This document shows, piece after piece, positions 54,711 through 64,000 of a stretch of 64,000 bases of DNA. The stretch covers positions 1 through 64,000 of the forward strand of contig JAACMV010000011.1 in the NCBI GenBank assembly GCA_010909725.1, in the 5' to 3' direction. Origin of the DNA: Picochlorum sp. 'celeri' (taxonomy: Eukaryota > Chlorophyta > Trebouxiophyceae). Numbering within the stretch: the first letter of the stretch is position 1; each line of letters opens with the position of its first letter. A model generated the notes under the pieces. The model did not search any database, had not been told where the DNA came from, and saw only the letters and a program-made list of their open reading frames with translations. The position numbers were made by a program, and so were the translations under genes.

Positions 54711-55802
54711 ATGGGACAGTGCTGTTGCAAACCGGCGAAGAATGCGGCAGATATTGTTATAGATGGCGATGATTATGAAGGATCAGACGACTTTTGGGAC
54801 GCTCGTTCCGAATTGTCGGTGGCAAGTTTTGTGTCGTCGCGATCCTTCTGCGCAGACGAGCCTCGCTCCCTTGCCGACGAGCCTCACTCTCCTGCCCAAG
54901 GCGCAACGGACGATCCAGACGTCAAGAATGCCTTGCATGATGCGTTAAAGTTGAAAAATGAGGCAAAAGTATTGGGAGCCCGCAAGAGATTGTTGGAGCT
55001 GGGGGACCGTGCCTTCTGGGAGACCCAAGTAGGCAACGAGGCCGTGGTGAGAATCTTTCATCAGGCATCGCTGGTGGATCATGCGTTGGCTGATATGCAC
55101 AAAGACGATGCCTACATGGTATCACGAGAGCATCCGTTGAAGATATTGTACAAACACGAGCAAGGCGGGACGGCCCACTCCATCAAGATCAAATGTCTCC
55201 TCAAGCACCCAATCTCGCATGTCGTGAGCATCCCCTACGAATGGGATTTGCTTCCTACGTGGAACAAATATGCGATGGACACGATAAAGTTTGATGGAGG
55301 AGCCATGTACGAAGCGCTCGTGTACGGTGCCTCTTGGATGATTCCGCCTTTCAAAGACTTCCAGGCGTTTCTGAGGGCATCAGGCGTCGACGTCTCACAC
55401 GAAGCCGGGTGCCTCGCCATCATCGTGGAAGACTCCGAGAGGGAAATTACTCGTGACTACGAATTGCCAAAAAAAGTGCCTGAGAGGCGTGTCGTGAATT
55501 TTGAGGAGGGAAGTTACATCATTTTGAGGCCTGTGTTTGAAGAAGATGGAAACGAACACACTGATGCAGTGCTCTGTGTTCATATGGATCCACACATCAA
55601 AGGTGTGCCTGCAGCACTGGTGAATTTTGCACTCCATGTGTTCGCCCCATACTTGTTCAGGCAGATGGATAAAACCCTCACAGACATCTTCCACGGCGAT
55701 GACACGTACAGCAAAAGAATGCAGGCAACGCCAGAGGTCTACCAACTCATCGACAACGCGGTGAATAATATTCGGCACACAATGCACGTTGCGTGTTCTT
55801 GA
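54711..55802 (+). CDS. START-like protein with N-terminal myristoyl/palmitoyl motif
   Basis: The intronless gene encodes 363 residues. It begins MGQCCCKP: Gly2 in a myristoylation context followed by three Cys for palmitoylation, so the product should sit on a membrane. An acidic, Ser-rich linker follows. The C-terminal ~220 residues resemble a START/SRPBCC lipid-binding fold: SIKIKCLLKHPISHVVSIPYEWDLLPTWNKYA near residue 165, then YGASWMIPPF and LCVHMDPHIKGVPAALVNFALHVFAPYLFRQMD. No transmembrane helix is seen. The ligand is unknown. I rate the fold as likely and the family as uncertain. Confidence 0.65.
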   Translation: MGQCCCKPAKNAADIVIDGDDYEGSDDFWDARSELSVASFVSSRSFCADEPRSLADEPHSPAQGATDDPDVKNALHDALKLKNEAKVLGARKRLLELGDRAFWETQVGNEAVVRIFHQASLVDHALADMHKDDAYMVSREHPLKILYKHEQGGTAHSIKIKCLLKHPISHVVSIPYEWDLLPTWNKYAMDTIKFDGGAMYEALVYGASWMIPPFKDFQAFLRASGVDVSHEAGCLAIIVEDSEREITRDYELPKKVPERRVVNFEEGSYIILRPVFEEDGNEHTDAVLCVHMDPHIKGVPAALVNFALHVFAPYLFRQMDKTLTDIFHGDDTYSKRMQATPEVYQLIDNAVNNIRHTMHVACS

Positions 55803-55826
55803 TTGAATTAATTAGAGATATTGTAA

Positions 55827-56862
55827 TTATTGATATGTCTTTTTCAGATAGTCGATGATCGCTGCGCTCTCAAACATGGCGACTCCGGCGTTGTCATCCA
55901 CAAGACAAGGAGCCTGAAAGTGCCCGTACTTGGAAAACAAGGCATTCCTCTTTGGGCTTCCGCGCGCGCAGTTCACGAGCACATAGGGAAGAGCGAGCTC
56001 GCTCAAAACCTCCCGAACCACTGCGCAGAACGGACTCGCCTCGTACGCCCAAAATACCAGCGGTTTCTGAGGCGTCCTAGCAGCGGTGCCAGAGAATGTC
56101 GTCCCCTTTCCTTTGCGGAGGGACATTGCCAGCCTGAGCGTCAGGTCCGAAATCGAATTGCTCTTCAACATCATTGGAATCTTATTCGGATTTCCATAGG
56201 TGACGAACAGATACTCGACAATGTCGGACCCCGTCACCGTCACCCCAGACGAGGGGTCCACCATGAGACCTGGTCCACCAGACCTGGTCCCCTGACCCAT
56301 CCCGCTCCATACAGGCCCACCCACGGGGCACGGGTACACGAGGGCGTCCAAATCCAAGATGGACAAAGCTTCTCGCACCCTCTTACATTCACCACAGTCC
56401 TGCATGTCATACAAGATGACCGGTTCCCTCGGCTTGGCGAACCTGGACAGGGTGCTGGTCCCCTCCACAGTCTGCCACGCGCCAATCTTTGCCACGGCAT
56501 AGTCCCCCTCATTCTCCACCACCGTCTTCTCCAGACCAATTCTATATCCATCCACAAGAGCCCCGCTCCCAAGCCTGAGGACGGTCACCGCCGCTGTCTT
56601 GGCAATCTGCACACACAACAAGGGGAGCATAATATGAGAGGTCATAGGAGCTGCCACAGCCACAGCCTCGGCTCCACATGGTACACACTCGCACCTCTGC
56701 CAATTGCCCCTCTGCCACAGCAAACCTTTGAGGCGTCGGCCCCGTCAGTACCGCGTCATTTGAATTCGAAGAGGCACGCGTGGCCTTGCCACATGTCCTT
56801 GTGTTCACAGATCGCCCTGTGAAGCAGGGTCGCGATCCAATGCTGGCCGACGCGTGCATCAT
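55827..56862 (-). CDS. Tandem thioredoxin-fold/GST_N protein with plastid-type transit peptide
   Basis: Exon 1 (56862-56695, 56 codons, Ser/Thr/Arg-rich transit peptide) joins exon 2 (56606-55827) across an 88-nt intron (GTGCGA...TGTGCAG); 315 residues. The body holds two glutathione S-transferase N-domain/glutaredoxin-like modules: VILYDMQDCGECKRVREAL (CxxC-type active site) and LVFWAYEASPFCAVVREVLSEL, each followed by a cis-Pro and a Glu/Ser segment (VTGSDIVEYLF, AMFESAAIIDYL). Plants have a plastid protein of this tandem layout; its role is likely redox or glutathione related but unproven. It is convergent with the START-like gene (24 bp between stops). Confidence 0.8.
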
Positions 56863-57108
56863 GAATTGTTTGATGTTATTCCAACAGGGTAGGTAGGTAG
56901 GTAGGTACACACAGATTTGTGTATTTTGGGTGACATTGCATCGGCCAGATTTGAACCGGCCAAGTTGGCAATCGCGATCGGGTGGTTGGAAAAAAAAGGA
57001 CCCTCGCGCGCGGTTTCTTTTTAAACAAGGAAGTTTTTGGTATGGCGAAATGCACCCAACAGCCTCCTTGCATCGGAGAATAATAAAACAACACAAGAGC
57101 CGAGTAGA
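56863..57108. promoter_or_regulatory. Divergent promoter region of the tandem thioredoxin-fold gene and UTP20
   Basis: A 246-bp region. It contains five GGTA units at 56888-56907. At about 56950-56968 the minus strand reads gccgg-ttcaaat-ctggc, which fits a tRNA T-arm and the TFIIIC B-box, but no complete tRNA can be folded. TFIIIC-only sites exist in some genomes; here that is speculation. Confidence 0.4.
56888..56907. repeat. GGTA tetranucleotide microsatellite
   Basis: Five exact GGTA units within the divergent promoter region between the tandem thioredoxin-fold gene and UTP20. Confidence 0.9.
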
Positions 57109-60100
57109 ATGGCAAACGACTCTGTCGGGGGAGAAGCGTCGCTTCCTCCTCCAAAGAGGGTGCGAAGGCACAGGTTTAGGACCTTCAAAGAGCGGGTTAG
57201 CGAGGTATGTTGGGGCTCTTAATGCCATATGTAAAAGAGTGGATCACATGCACCGGCGTCCCCTGGCGTGTCCAGAGTCGAGTCGTGCATGTCTTCCTCC
57301 GCATGCCTCGAAAGGGAACAAGTCACATGACGACTGATCGAAATGCCTTGTTTGCAGGTTGATATAGATGTATATAAAAGTTTGGTTCCCAGGCGGGATG
57401 CTCCCCTGCCAGGCTCGAGTTCATTTTTCCAGGAAAAGCTCACCGAGTGGAGGGAACTGAATGCCTCTCACGAGTGGCTCGAGTGCTACAAGGAGGTGCA
57501 GTCGCTGTGCACGACGCTGCCTCAGCTGATTCATCACCAAGAGGATGTTGTCAATGCGATTGTCGGGCGACTGCACATGGAGAACAGCCTGTCGCTGGAG
57601 CCTTTGCTTGATCTGGTTGCTGTGCTCTCGAGAGACCTGGCATCCGACTTTCTGCCTCATATGGAGAAGGTTGTGCTGGCGATGAGCGACATTGTGGTTT
57701 CCCAGGGGGGCGAGAGAGATCCGGAGGTTTTGGGGTACATCTACCGGTCCCTGAGCGCCATGTGTAAGAATCTGGCTCGGTATCTCGTGCTGGATTTGAA
57801 GCCAATGTTGAAGCTCACCGCAGGTTTGAGGGCGCACAAGTCGCAGCATGTACGAAAGTTTACGGCCGATGCGTTGGGGTTCCTCGTGAGGCGAGCAAAG
57901 GATGCGCAGGCAGAGGAGGCGATTGAGTACCTGTACCATGAGGGGGTGGATGGGATGAGCCTGCCCTGTTGCGATGGGAACGGAGAGATATTTGCGAGTT
58001 CCATCAAGGGAGTCAACCACGGATTATATAGTAGATCCGAGCGGATTTTGGGCATGATTTTCAACGATGCCCTGACCCCATCGGTGGAGTCGCTCTCGAA
58101 AGAGGAGCAAGCATGGAGCAGGTCTGCAGTCTATTATATGCGGCAGTGCTCGCTCAAATCGTGTTTCGAGCATGTCCGAGAGCGTGAGCTTCTGATACCA
58201 ATGTGGAGTATGCTGGTGGCGTATTGCAACCAGGTAGTAGGGGTGCTCATTGCCAGTTCGGATGCTGGGAATTCTGATCCTCACGAGTATCTGGAGGCCG
58301 GGAGGGCACTGACCTTGGCGAGAGTGGCCGTCGCCCATCGTGGCGGGTCGAGGGTGATGAGAGATCTGAACGTGTTGTTGGACGCACTGAGTGTGTGCAT
58401 GGATCCCAGGTTGTATGGGCGTCAGACGAGAGACCAGCATGCGATAGAGAGCAGCACCTTTGCAGAGTACACGTGCCCCTCATTCGAGCATGCTTCCCTC
58501 TTGCTCGTATCAGACGTGATATCTGTCGCAAATAAAAGAAAGGACACGCGGTATGACTTGCAAGGGCTGTACGGCGCGTGGTCAAGGGCACTGGAGAGAT
58601 CAACCATTGACCACTACTTGGAGTTTGTGATCCGGGTGTTGGCGTCGGGGGCGGCTGCGGCGAGTGATGTGTTTATTCCTCTCGCGGTCGAGAAAATCGT
58701 GTGCAGCGATAGGGCGCATGATTTGTTAGTTTGGGATGCTTTGCTCCGCCTGTGCGAACATGCCTGGTCCTCTGGTGCTCTGCTTGGTGGTGCGTCCTCA
58801 AACTTTGCAAAATTGGATGCATTCATGCGTGGAGGACTTGCATCGGAGAGGGATGAGATCATTTGGGCGGCCTTGAAATGCTCAAAATCGATATACGACC
58901 GGTGGGAAGATGCCAGCGAATTCTTTGCGCTGGCAGAGCGCCGAGTTGGGCGCAACCTGTGCTTGACATCAACGTTGCACGAGTCAAAAATTCTTCTCTC
59001 GTCTCGCTGTATTCAGAAAGGGCAGCTGGTGGATGTTGAAAAAATACTAGAGGGCGTTACACGCCATATAGATGCGAATCCAAGAGATTATTTCGCCGTG
59101 AAAACAGCTGCGCTGGCGGCCTCCGACTTTCCTGGGGGAGTGGTTCCAGCCCCGTCTCGTGTAGAAGCCATGACGGAGGTGGTGTCTCAGAACCTTGTGA
59201 GTGGCAGTGAGCACCTCCGTATCAAATCTCTGGAATTGATCGTCAGCATGAACAAGTTGAGGGGCGAAAAGGACAATCCTCTCTCGTTGTTGCTCGAGTT
59301 GGAAACCCACCCTCTGGGGGCAGACTCTGGCAGGCATGCCATGGTCTCGCTAGGGCGGGTGCAGAACCTGATCGAATACGCACGGGTGCCTGAAAATTTG
59401 GTTAGGCCTACCGTTCGCGGTCTCCTCGGGGTGTTGTACGTGAAGCTGTCGTCACACTGGGGCCCTGCGGCCAAGGCCCTTGCAGCGGCCATGAGCGCAT
59501 ATCCAGACGTGGCGTGGCCCCTATTCTTCGACAATCTCATCAGCACACAGAAAGAACTTGTCGAGAAAGGAATGTTTACAGGCACGGGAAACCCCAGAGA
59601 AGCAGAGCAGCCTTCCTTGACGGGGCAATACTCACGCTACAGGGCACAAGGTGAAGCGACATCCCATGCCGACGCTGCAGCTCGTTTGAGCCATCTTTTG
59701 AAAGCTCTAGCAGACGTGGACCTCTCGGTTCTGAATAAATTTTCTAAAGAGTGGGTCCCAGTAATGTTGGCGTTTGTGGATGGGAACGAAGGACAACACA
59801 GTCCTCCTGCAGGGGGGGAGGAGGAGGAGGACGACGACGACGGTGGCGAGGATGACGCAGGCGTTGAGGAGGCAAAGGAGGATGAGGATGAGGAGGCTCA
59901 AAGGCACGTGCCCCCTCGAATGAAACGTGCCCTCCTCAGAGATTGGATGAGAGTGGTGCTTGGGTTCAAGTCTCTCTCAAATTTCCCAGAGTCCAAACGA
60001 CTGCTCTCATCCGTCAGCGCGCATGTCATGGACATTGACCCGTTGGTGCAAAAGACTGCTGTCAAGGTCATGAACTTGTTCAAGTTGACCTGGTTAAGCC

Positions 60101-63100
60101 CATATGTAGATAAGCTTCTCCGGTTCGCTGATAACAAGACGCTGAGGGCAGAGTTGACCGCATTTCCCCTGGCCATGAGCGCAACGTCGGTGAGGGCGAA
60201 TGAAGATGCCGTTCTAGAAATTGAAAAGGACCACAGAAAAGACCTGGTCCCGCTTCTCATAGCCATGCTGTTTCCTAGAATGCGAAAGAGAAACGGTAGA
60301 CTGGGAGGAAAAGGTATGCTTGTTGTGTTCCCCTTTTTTTTTGCGTGTTTTTTTAAAAAAGCACACTGGTGTCAGATCAGGATTCACCCCATGGCGGTGT
60401 GGTTGTTGTTTGCAGGAGCCCCTGGTTCTGCTCGGGTTGCAATACTGAATTTCTTGTCTGGAGCCGAGTCGGAGGAACTGAGTGCTCTTTTGGAGCTGTT
60501 TCTCCTTCCGTTATCGCCGTGCTTTGCAGTGACCACTGCAGCGCCAGGCGCCTCTGTCGGGCGCCTGTACTTGTCCTCGAGGCGCATGGACATGGCGTGG
60601 TCTACATACCTGGGGAAAATGCCCGGGGAGTACTGGATGAAGCACATAGACCTTCAAATGCTCGAAGATCAACCCATCAATCGTCATATTGGCTACCTGA
60701 ATGCCATCCATGACCTGATCAGCCACCTGGGGTTCAAGATGACACGGTACTTGCCTGAGATTTGCACCCTCGTCGTCAAAATGCTGCAGATCTCAGCCAA
60801 GCAAGAGTCGCGAGAAGTCCGAATAAAGTGTATCAGATTGCTGTCGGCCATATTGGAGTCGTATCCGTCCCAAGCCGAGTACTCTTTCTTGTGGCCAGAT
60901 TTGTTTGCCGCCATCCAGCCTTTTGTGGGCAACATATCAACGGAGTCCAACGCAGCGAGGCCACCGGCGCTCTTGGAGCTGTGCAAATCGCTGTCAGAGA
61001 GCCAAGTCCTGATCCACGTGCTGGGTGACCAACGTGATTTGTTAGGCGCGACCATATCTGCGCTCTCGGCTCGGCATTGCTCCGACGCCAGCAGGTCCAC
61101 CGTGCTGGACATTTTGGAAAACATTTTCGACGCCGGGGCGGAGAGCATTCTGTCGGATCACATCGACATGCTGTTGTGTGGGCTCGAGGACGTGCTGAAG
61201 GAGTTTAGAAAGCATAGGGCTGCAGCCAAGAGGTGCCTTGAGATTCTCGAAAGAATTTCGTCCAACACCACGAACGCCGATACTGCGATCCACCTGGGGA
61301 GAGCTTTGATGAATCTGGTGACAGTTCCTAAAAGAAAGTGGCAAGACGATACTCGCAGGCGAATCGACGAGGAAATGACATGCAGAACGTGCAGTGCCAT
61401 TGCTGCCGTGTGGGACAGGATTGGCAGGCTGGACGGCGCTGAGCTGGACGGCGCCTTCAGTAAGGCCCCGTCGGTTCTGGCCCCACTGGTCCTCTTGCTC
61501 AGGTCGCAGGAAGCAAAAAACAGTCTCTGTGCAGCCGTGTCCTCCCTGGCCGGGTTGCACCCCCACATGGCAGCGGGGGCATCCCTCCTGGGCAAGCTCC
61601 ATTCCATATCAAAAACATCCCTCGACGAGCCTGATTACGACACGAGGCTGGAGGCGTACTCGAGTCTCAGGGGTGCGGTGTGGGAGGAGCTATGCTCGAC
61701 AGACGAGGGGATGTGCTCGATGGTGGTATACCAGTGCTGCGTCGACCTGGCCAATCCCTCCGACCTGTCCCTTCGACATGCCGCATCAAGGGCGCTGGAA
61801 ACTTTGATCGAGTGCAAGAGCAAGCACGACGGGTCAAACGATGACATGAATCTGATTAAACGCGTCCTCATGCCCGAGGTGCGCACCAGGCTGCTGTCGT
61901 CCTCCCTCACCGTCCGGCAGGAGCACCTGGCCATTGTGAGAAAGGTTGCGCTCACCCTGCCACAGAGCTACCCGGAACTCCAGTCCGTGACGCATGTGGA
62001 GGAAGATCTGGACTTTTGGTCTAATGTGTGCCACGTGCAGCTTCATCGGCGGGCGAGGGCCTTTTCCAGGCTGGGGGAGATGGATGCCGTGTTGGTCAGG
62101 GGATACATCTTGGGCCTGATAGAGAAGGCCATCGTGGAGGGCGCCGCGTCCGAGTCTGGGCACGACGCGAAACAAATAGATCTGGACAAGGGGTCCAACG
62201 TCACCGATGCCGCCATCAATGTGTTGGCTCGGATTGGGGACGGCTTGTCGTGGGACGACGTGCAGCACCTCCTGATGCGATACACGTCTCTCATGGTCAC
62301 CCACGAGGACGACGCTTGCATCAAATCCATCATCCGAGCATCATCGATCATTTTGGAGACTATTTCAAAGAGAGACGGAATTGAGGACAGCCGGTTTTTG
62401 GTGGACACGGTGATTCCCAGCCTGAAGGGCAGGATGGTGGAGCGGGAGACGGTGCGCACGCCCGTCGCGATGGCGCTCGTCAAGGTGTTGAAACTCCTGC
62501 CCGACGAGTATATACGAAGCGAACTCCCTCGAGTACTTCAGATCGTGTGTAATTTGCTGAGGATGAGGTTGCAGCGAATCAGGGATGACGCCAGAAAGGT
62601 CCTTGCCGGCATGGCAGCAGAGCTCGGCCCCGCGTACCTGACGTTCGTCATCCAAGTTCTCAAGACGTCGCTGCCCCTGCGGGGGTTCACAGCGCACGTC
62701 CTGGGGTACACCTTTCACGACGTGTTACACGCCGTGGCACCGGCCGCACAGGAGGCGCCAGGGTGCTTGGATGCCTGCGTCCCCGCGATGGTGCCAATCA
62801 TCGAGGGAGATTTGTTCACGGATATCGCCGATGCCAAGGAGGCCTCGGCGTTCTCGAGCAGCTACAAGGAATCCAAGAGATGCAAAGCCTACGAATCATA
62901 CCGGATTCTGGCCTCGTTGATTCGAGTGGAAGACACGCTGCCGAGGCTCTTGGAGATTGTCTGGGAGCGTCTGCCCATGGCCAGCACCCCCAAAATGCGC
63001 TCCAAGATATCCCTCCTCCTACAGCATGCATCAAAGGGGGTCGTCGAGAACCCCTCGGCGACGAATGACAACGTGTCGGAAATGGTGTACGGGCTGTTGG

Positions 63101-64000
63101 CACCCGTCGTGGAGGAGGAGGACGCGAGGAGGAGGCTGGCAAACACAGAGCTCGGAGGTAGTGTGAAAGCCGGCGGCCAGGAGGGCCTGCACAACCATAT
63201 GCTGGCAGAGTTCGCCGTATCCACCTACTTTTCCTGCCTGAAGAAGAAGGTGGTTGAGGTGCCACTGCAGCCAGGCATGATGGAGCTGTTGGTGGCCTCC
63301 CTCCAGTCCAGGAGCTCCCAGGTGGTGTCCAAATCCCTGCAGACCGTATCGTGGGTATTGTCCAGGGCAAAGGATGGGTCGATCCACAGCGAGCTGAAAG
63401 GCCGCATGGCTCGGAAAATTGTGGCACTGCTTCGAACGTGCTCCAGCACGCTGCATGCCACGGCCCAGGAGGGCCTCAAGGCCCTCGCGATCCTCGCCCC
63501 CAGCGTTGATTTCAAGGAAGGGGAGATGCGGTTTCTGCTGGAGTGGGCATTTTCCGAGCTGGCGAGCTCCTCGGAGAAGCAGGGGGCCTTCGTCTTGCTC
63601 AAGGCCATTGTGGCGAAAAAGGTGGTGCTTCCAGAGGTGTACGACGTCATCACCGCCGTGCAGGAGCTGTTGATCAAGTCGCAGCATGGCGTCATCAGGC
63701 AGCTTTCCTCCACGGTGCTCCTGTCGTACCTCTTGGACTACCCTCTGGGGAAAAAGAGGCTGGAGCACCACCTGCACTTTTTGCTGTCAAACATGGGGTA
63801 CGAGCACGAAACGGGGAGGCACGCAAGCATCGACCTCCTGGGCGCCATCGTCCAAAAATTTCCGCAGCAAGTGCTGCTTGCGTGGGCGGACAAGCTGTTC
63901 CTGGTGTTTGTGACGCGCATCGTCAACGAGGAGTCCAGAAAGCTCAAGGAGTCTGTCGTGCAGCTCGCCTCACTGCTCGTGTCCCGAGTGAACTACGACA
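57109..64000 (+). CDS. UTP20: U3 small nucleolar RNA-associated protein UTP20 (partial, runs off the window)
   Basis: UTP20 is a giant HEAT-repeat component of the 90S/SSU processome needed for 18S rRNA maturation. Exon 1 is 57109-57204 (32 codons with RFRTFKERVSE, matching the RFLTFAERL opening of UTP20), exon 2 is 57358-60313, exon 3 starts at 60416 and is open to the window end. Introns are 153 and 102 nt. About 2212 codons are present (human ~2785), so the C-terminus is missing. Strong matches: NSLSLEPLLDLVAVLSRDL, HVRKFTADALGFLVRRA, the SLSDN-type repeats, and LLDYPLGKKRLEHHLHF with GYEHETGR near 63735-63816. Around 59809-59905 lies a Glu/Asp-rich insert. Very few membrane or other domains, as expected. 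Confidence 0.95.

Noticed and set aside
57421..63947. Many minus-strand open frames of 80-250 codons
   Set aside because: All are antisense shadows of the UTP20 exons, whose plus-strand frame matches UTP20 along its length.

Overview
The window looks like nuclear DNA of a small-genome, plastid-bearing eukaryote, most likely a unicellular alga. Evidence: GT-AG spliceosomal introns (I can place 25, of 49-197 nt); many nucleus-encoded eukaryotic proteins (MCM4, UTP20, NOC2, HAS1/DDX18, RNA polymerase III C34, Rpn9, HUS1, PEX2, gamma-tubulin complex GCP2, an ATXR3/SDG2-type SET protein); and plastid-linked proteins (Mg-chelatase subunit D, an FtsH11/YME1-like protease, a targeted phosphoserine aminotransferase, a DUF4864-like protein, a tandem CBM45-like protein). 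A plant-type GCK-domain protein, a BOR-type transporter and ATXR3 favour an archaeplastid, perhaps green, lineage. I cannot name the species.

Layout. Positions 1-4172 are A+T-rich and repeat-rich, with no gene I can support. They hold two diverged copies of a ~300-bp repeat and, further right, two ~90-bp direct repeats about 610 bp apart. Next come a small secreted Cys-rich protein (4173-4616) and, on the minus strand, an intact Fanzor-type (eukaryotic TnpB-like) RNA-guided nuclease gene (4831-7182). From 7258 to the right end the sequence is a dense gene array: a 7-TM protein, ABCG half-transporter 1, UDP-glucose dehydrogenase, MCM4, HAS1, phosphoserine aminotransferase, RPC6, ABCG half-transporter 2, Rpn9, a tyrosine phosphatase, NOC2, a GCK protein, ATXR3-like, HUS1, PabA-PabB, BOR-like, DUF4864-like, a CobB-BtuF-like fusion, frataxin, PEX2, ChlD, a CBM45-like protein, FtsH, GCP2, a START-like protein, a tandem thioredoxin-fold/GST_N protein, and UTP20, which runs off the right edge.

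Genes alternate in convergent pairs with almost no spacer (3, 6, 12, 16, 24, 26 bp) and divergent pairs with shared 115-500-bp promoters. Introns are few and mostly lie near the 5' ends of genes, as expected after reverse-transcription-mediated intron loss.

The two most unusual items are the intact Fanzor ORF with a potentially structured 3' flank, and a two-module protein that joins a CobB/CbiA cobyrinate a,c-diamide synthase-like half, lacking its glutaminase cysteine, to a BtuF-like cobalamin-binding-protein fold. The latter gene has a one-base frameshift in a G run.
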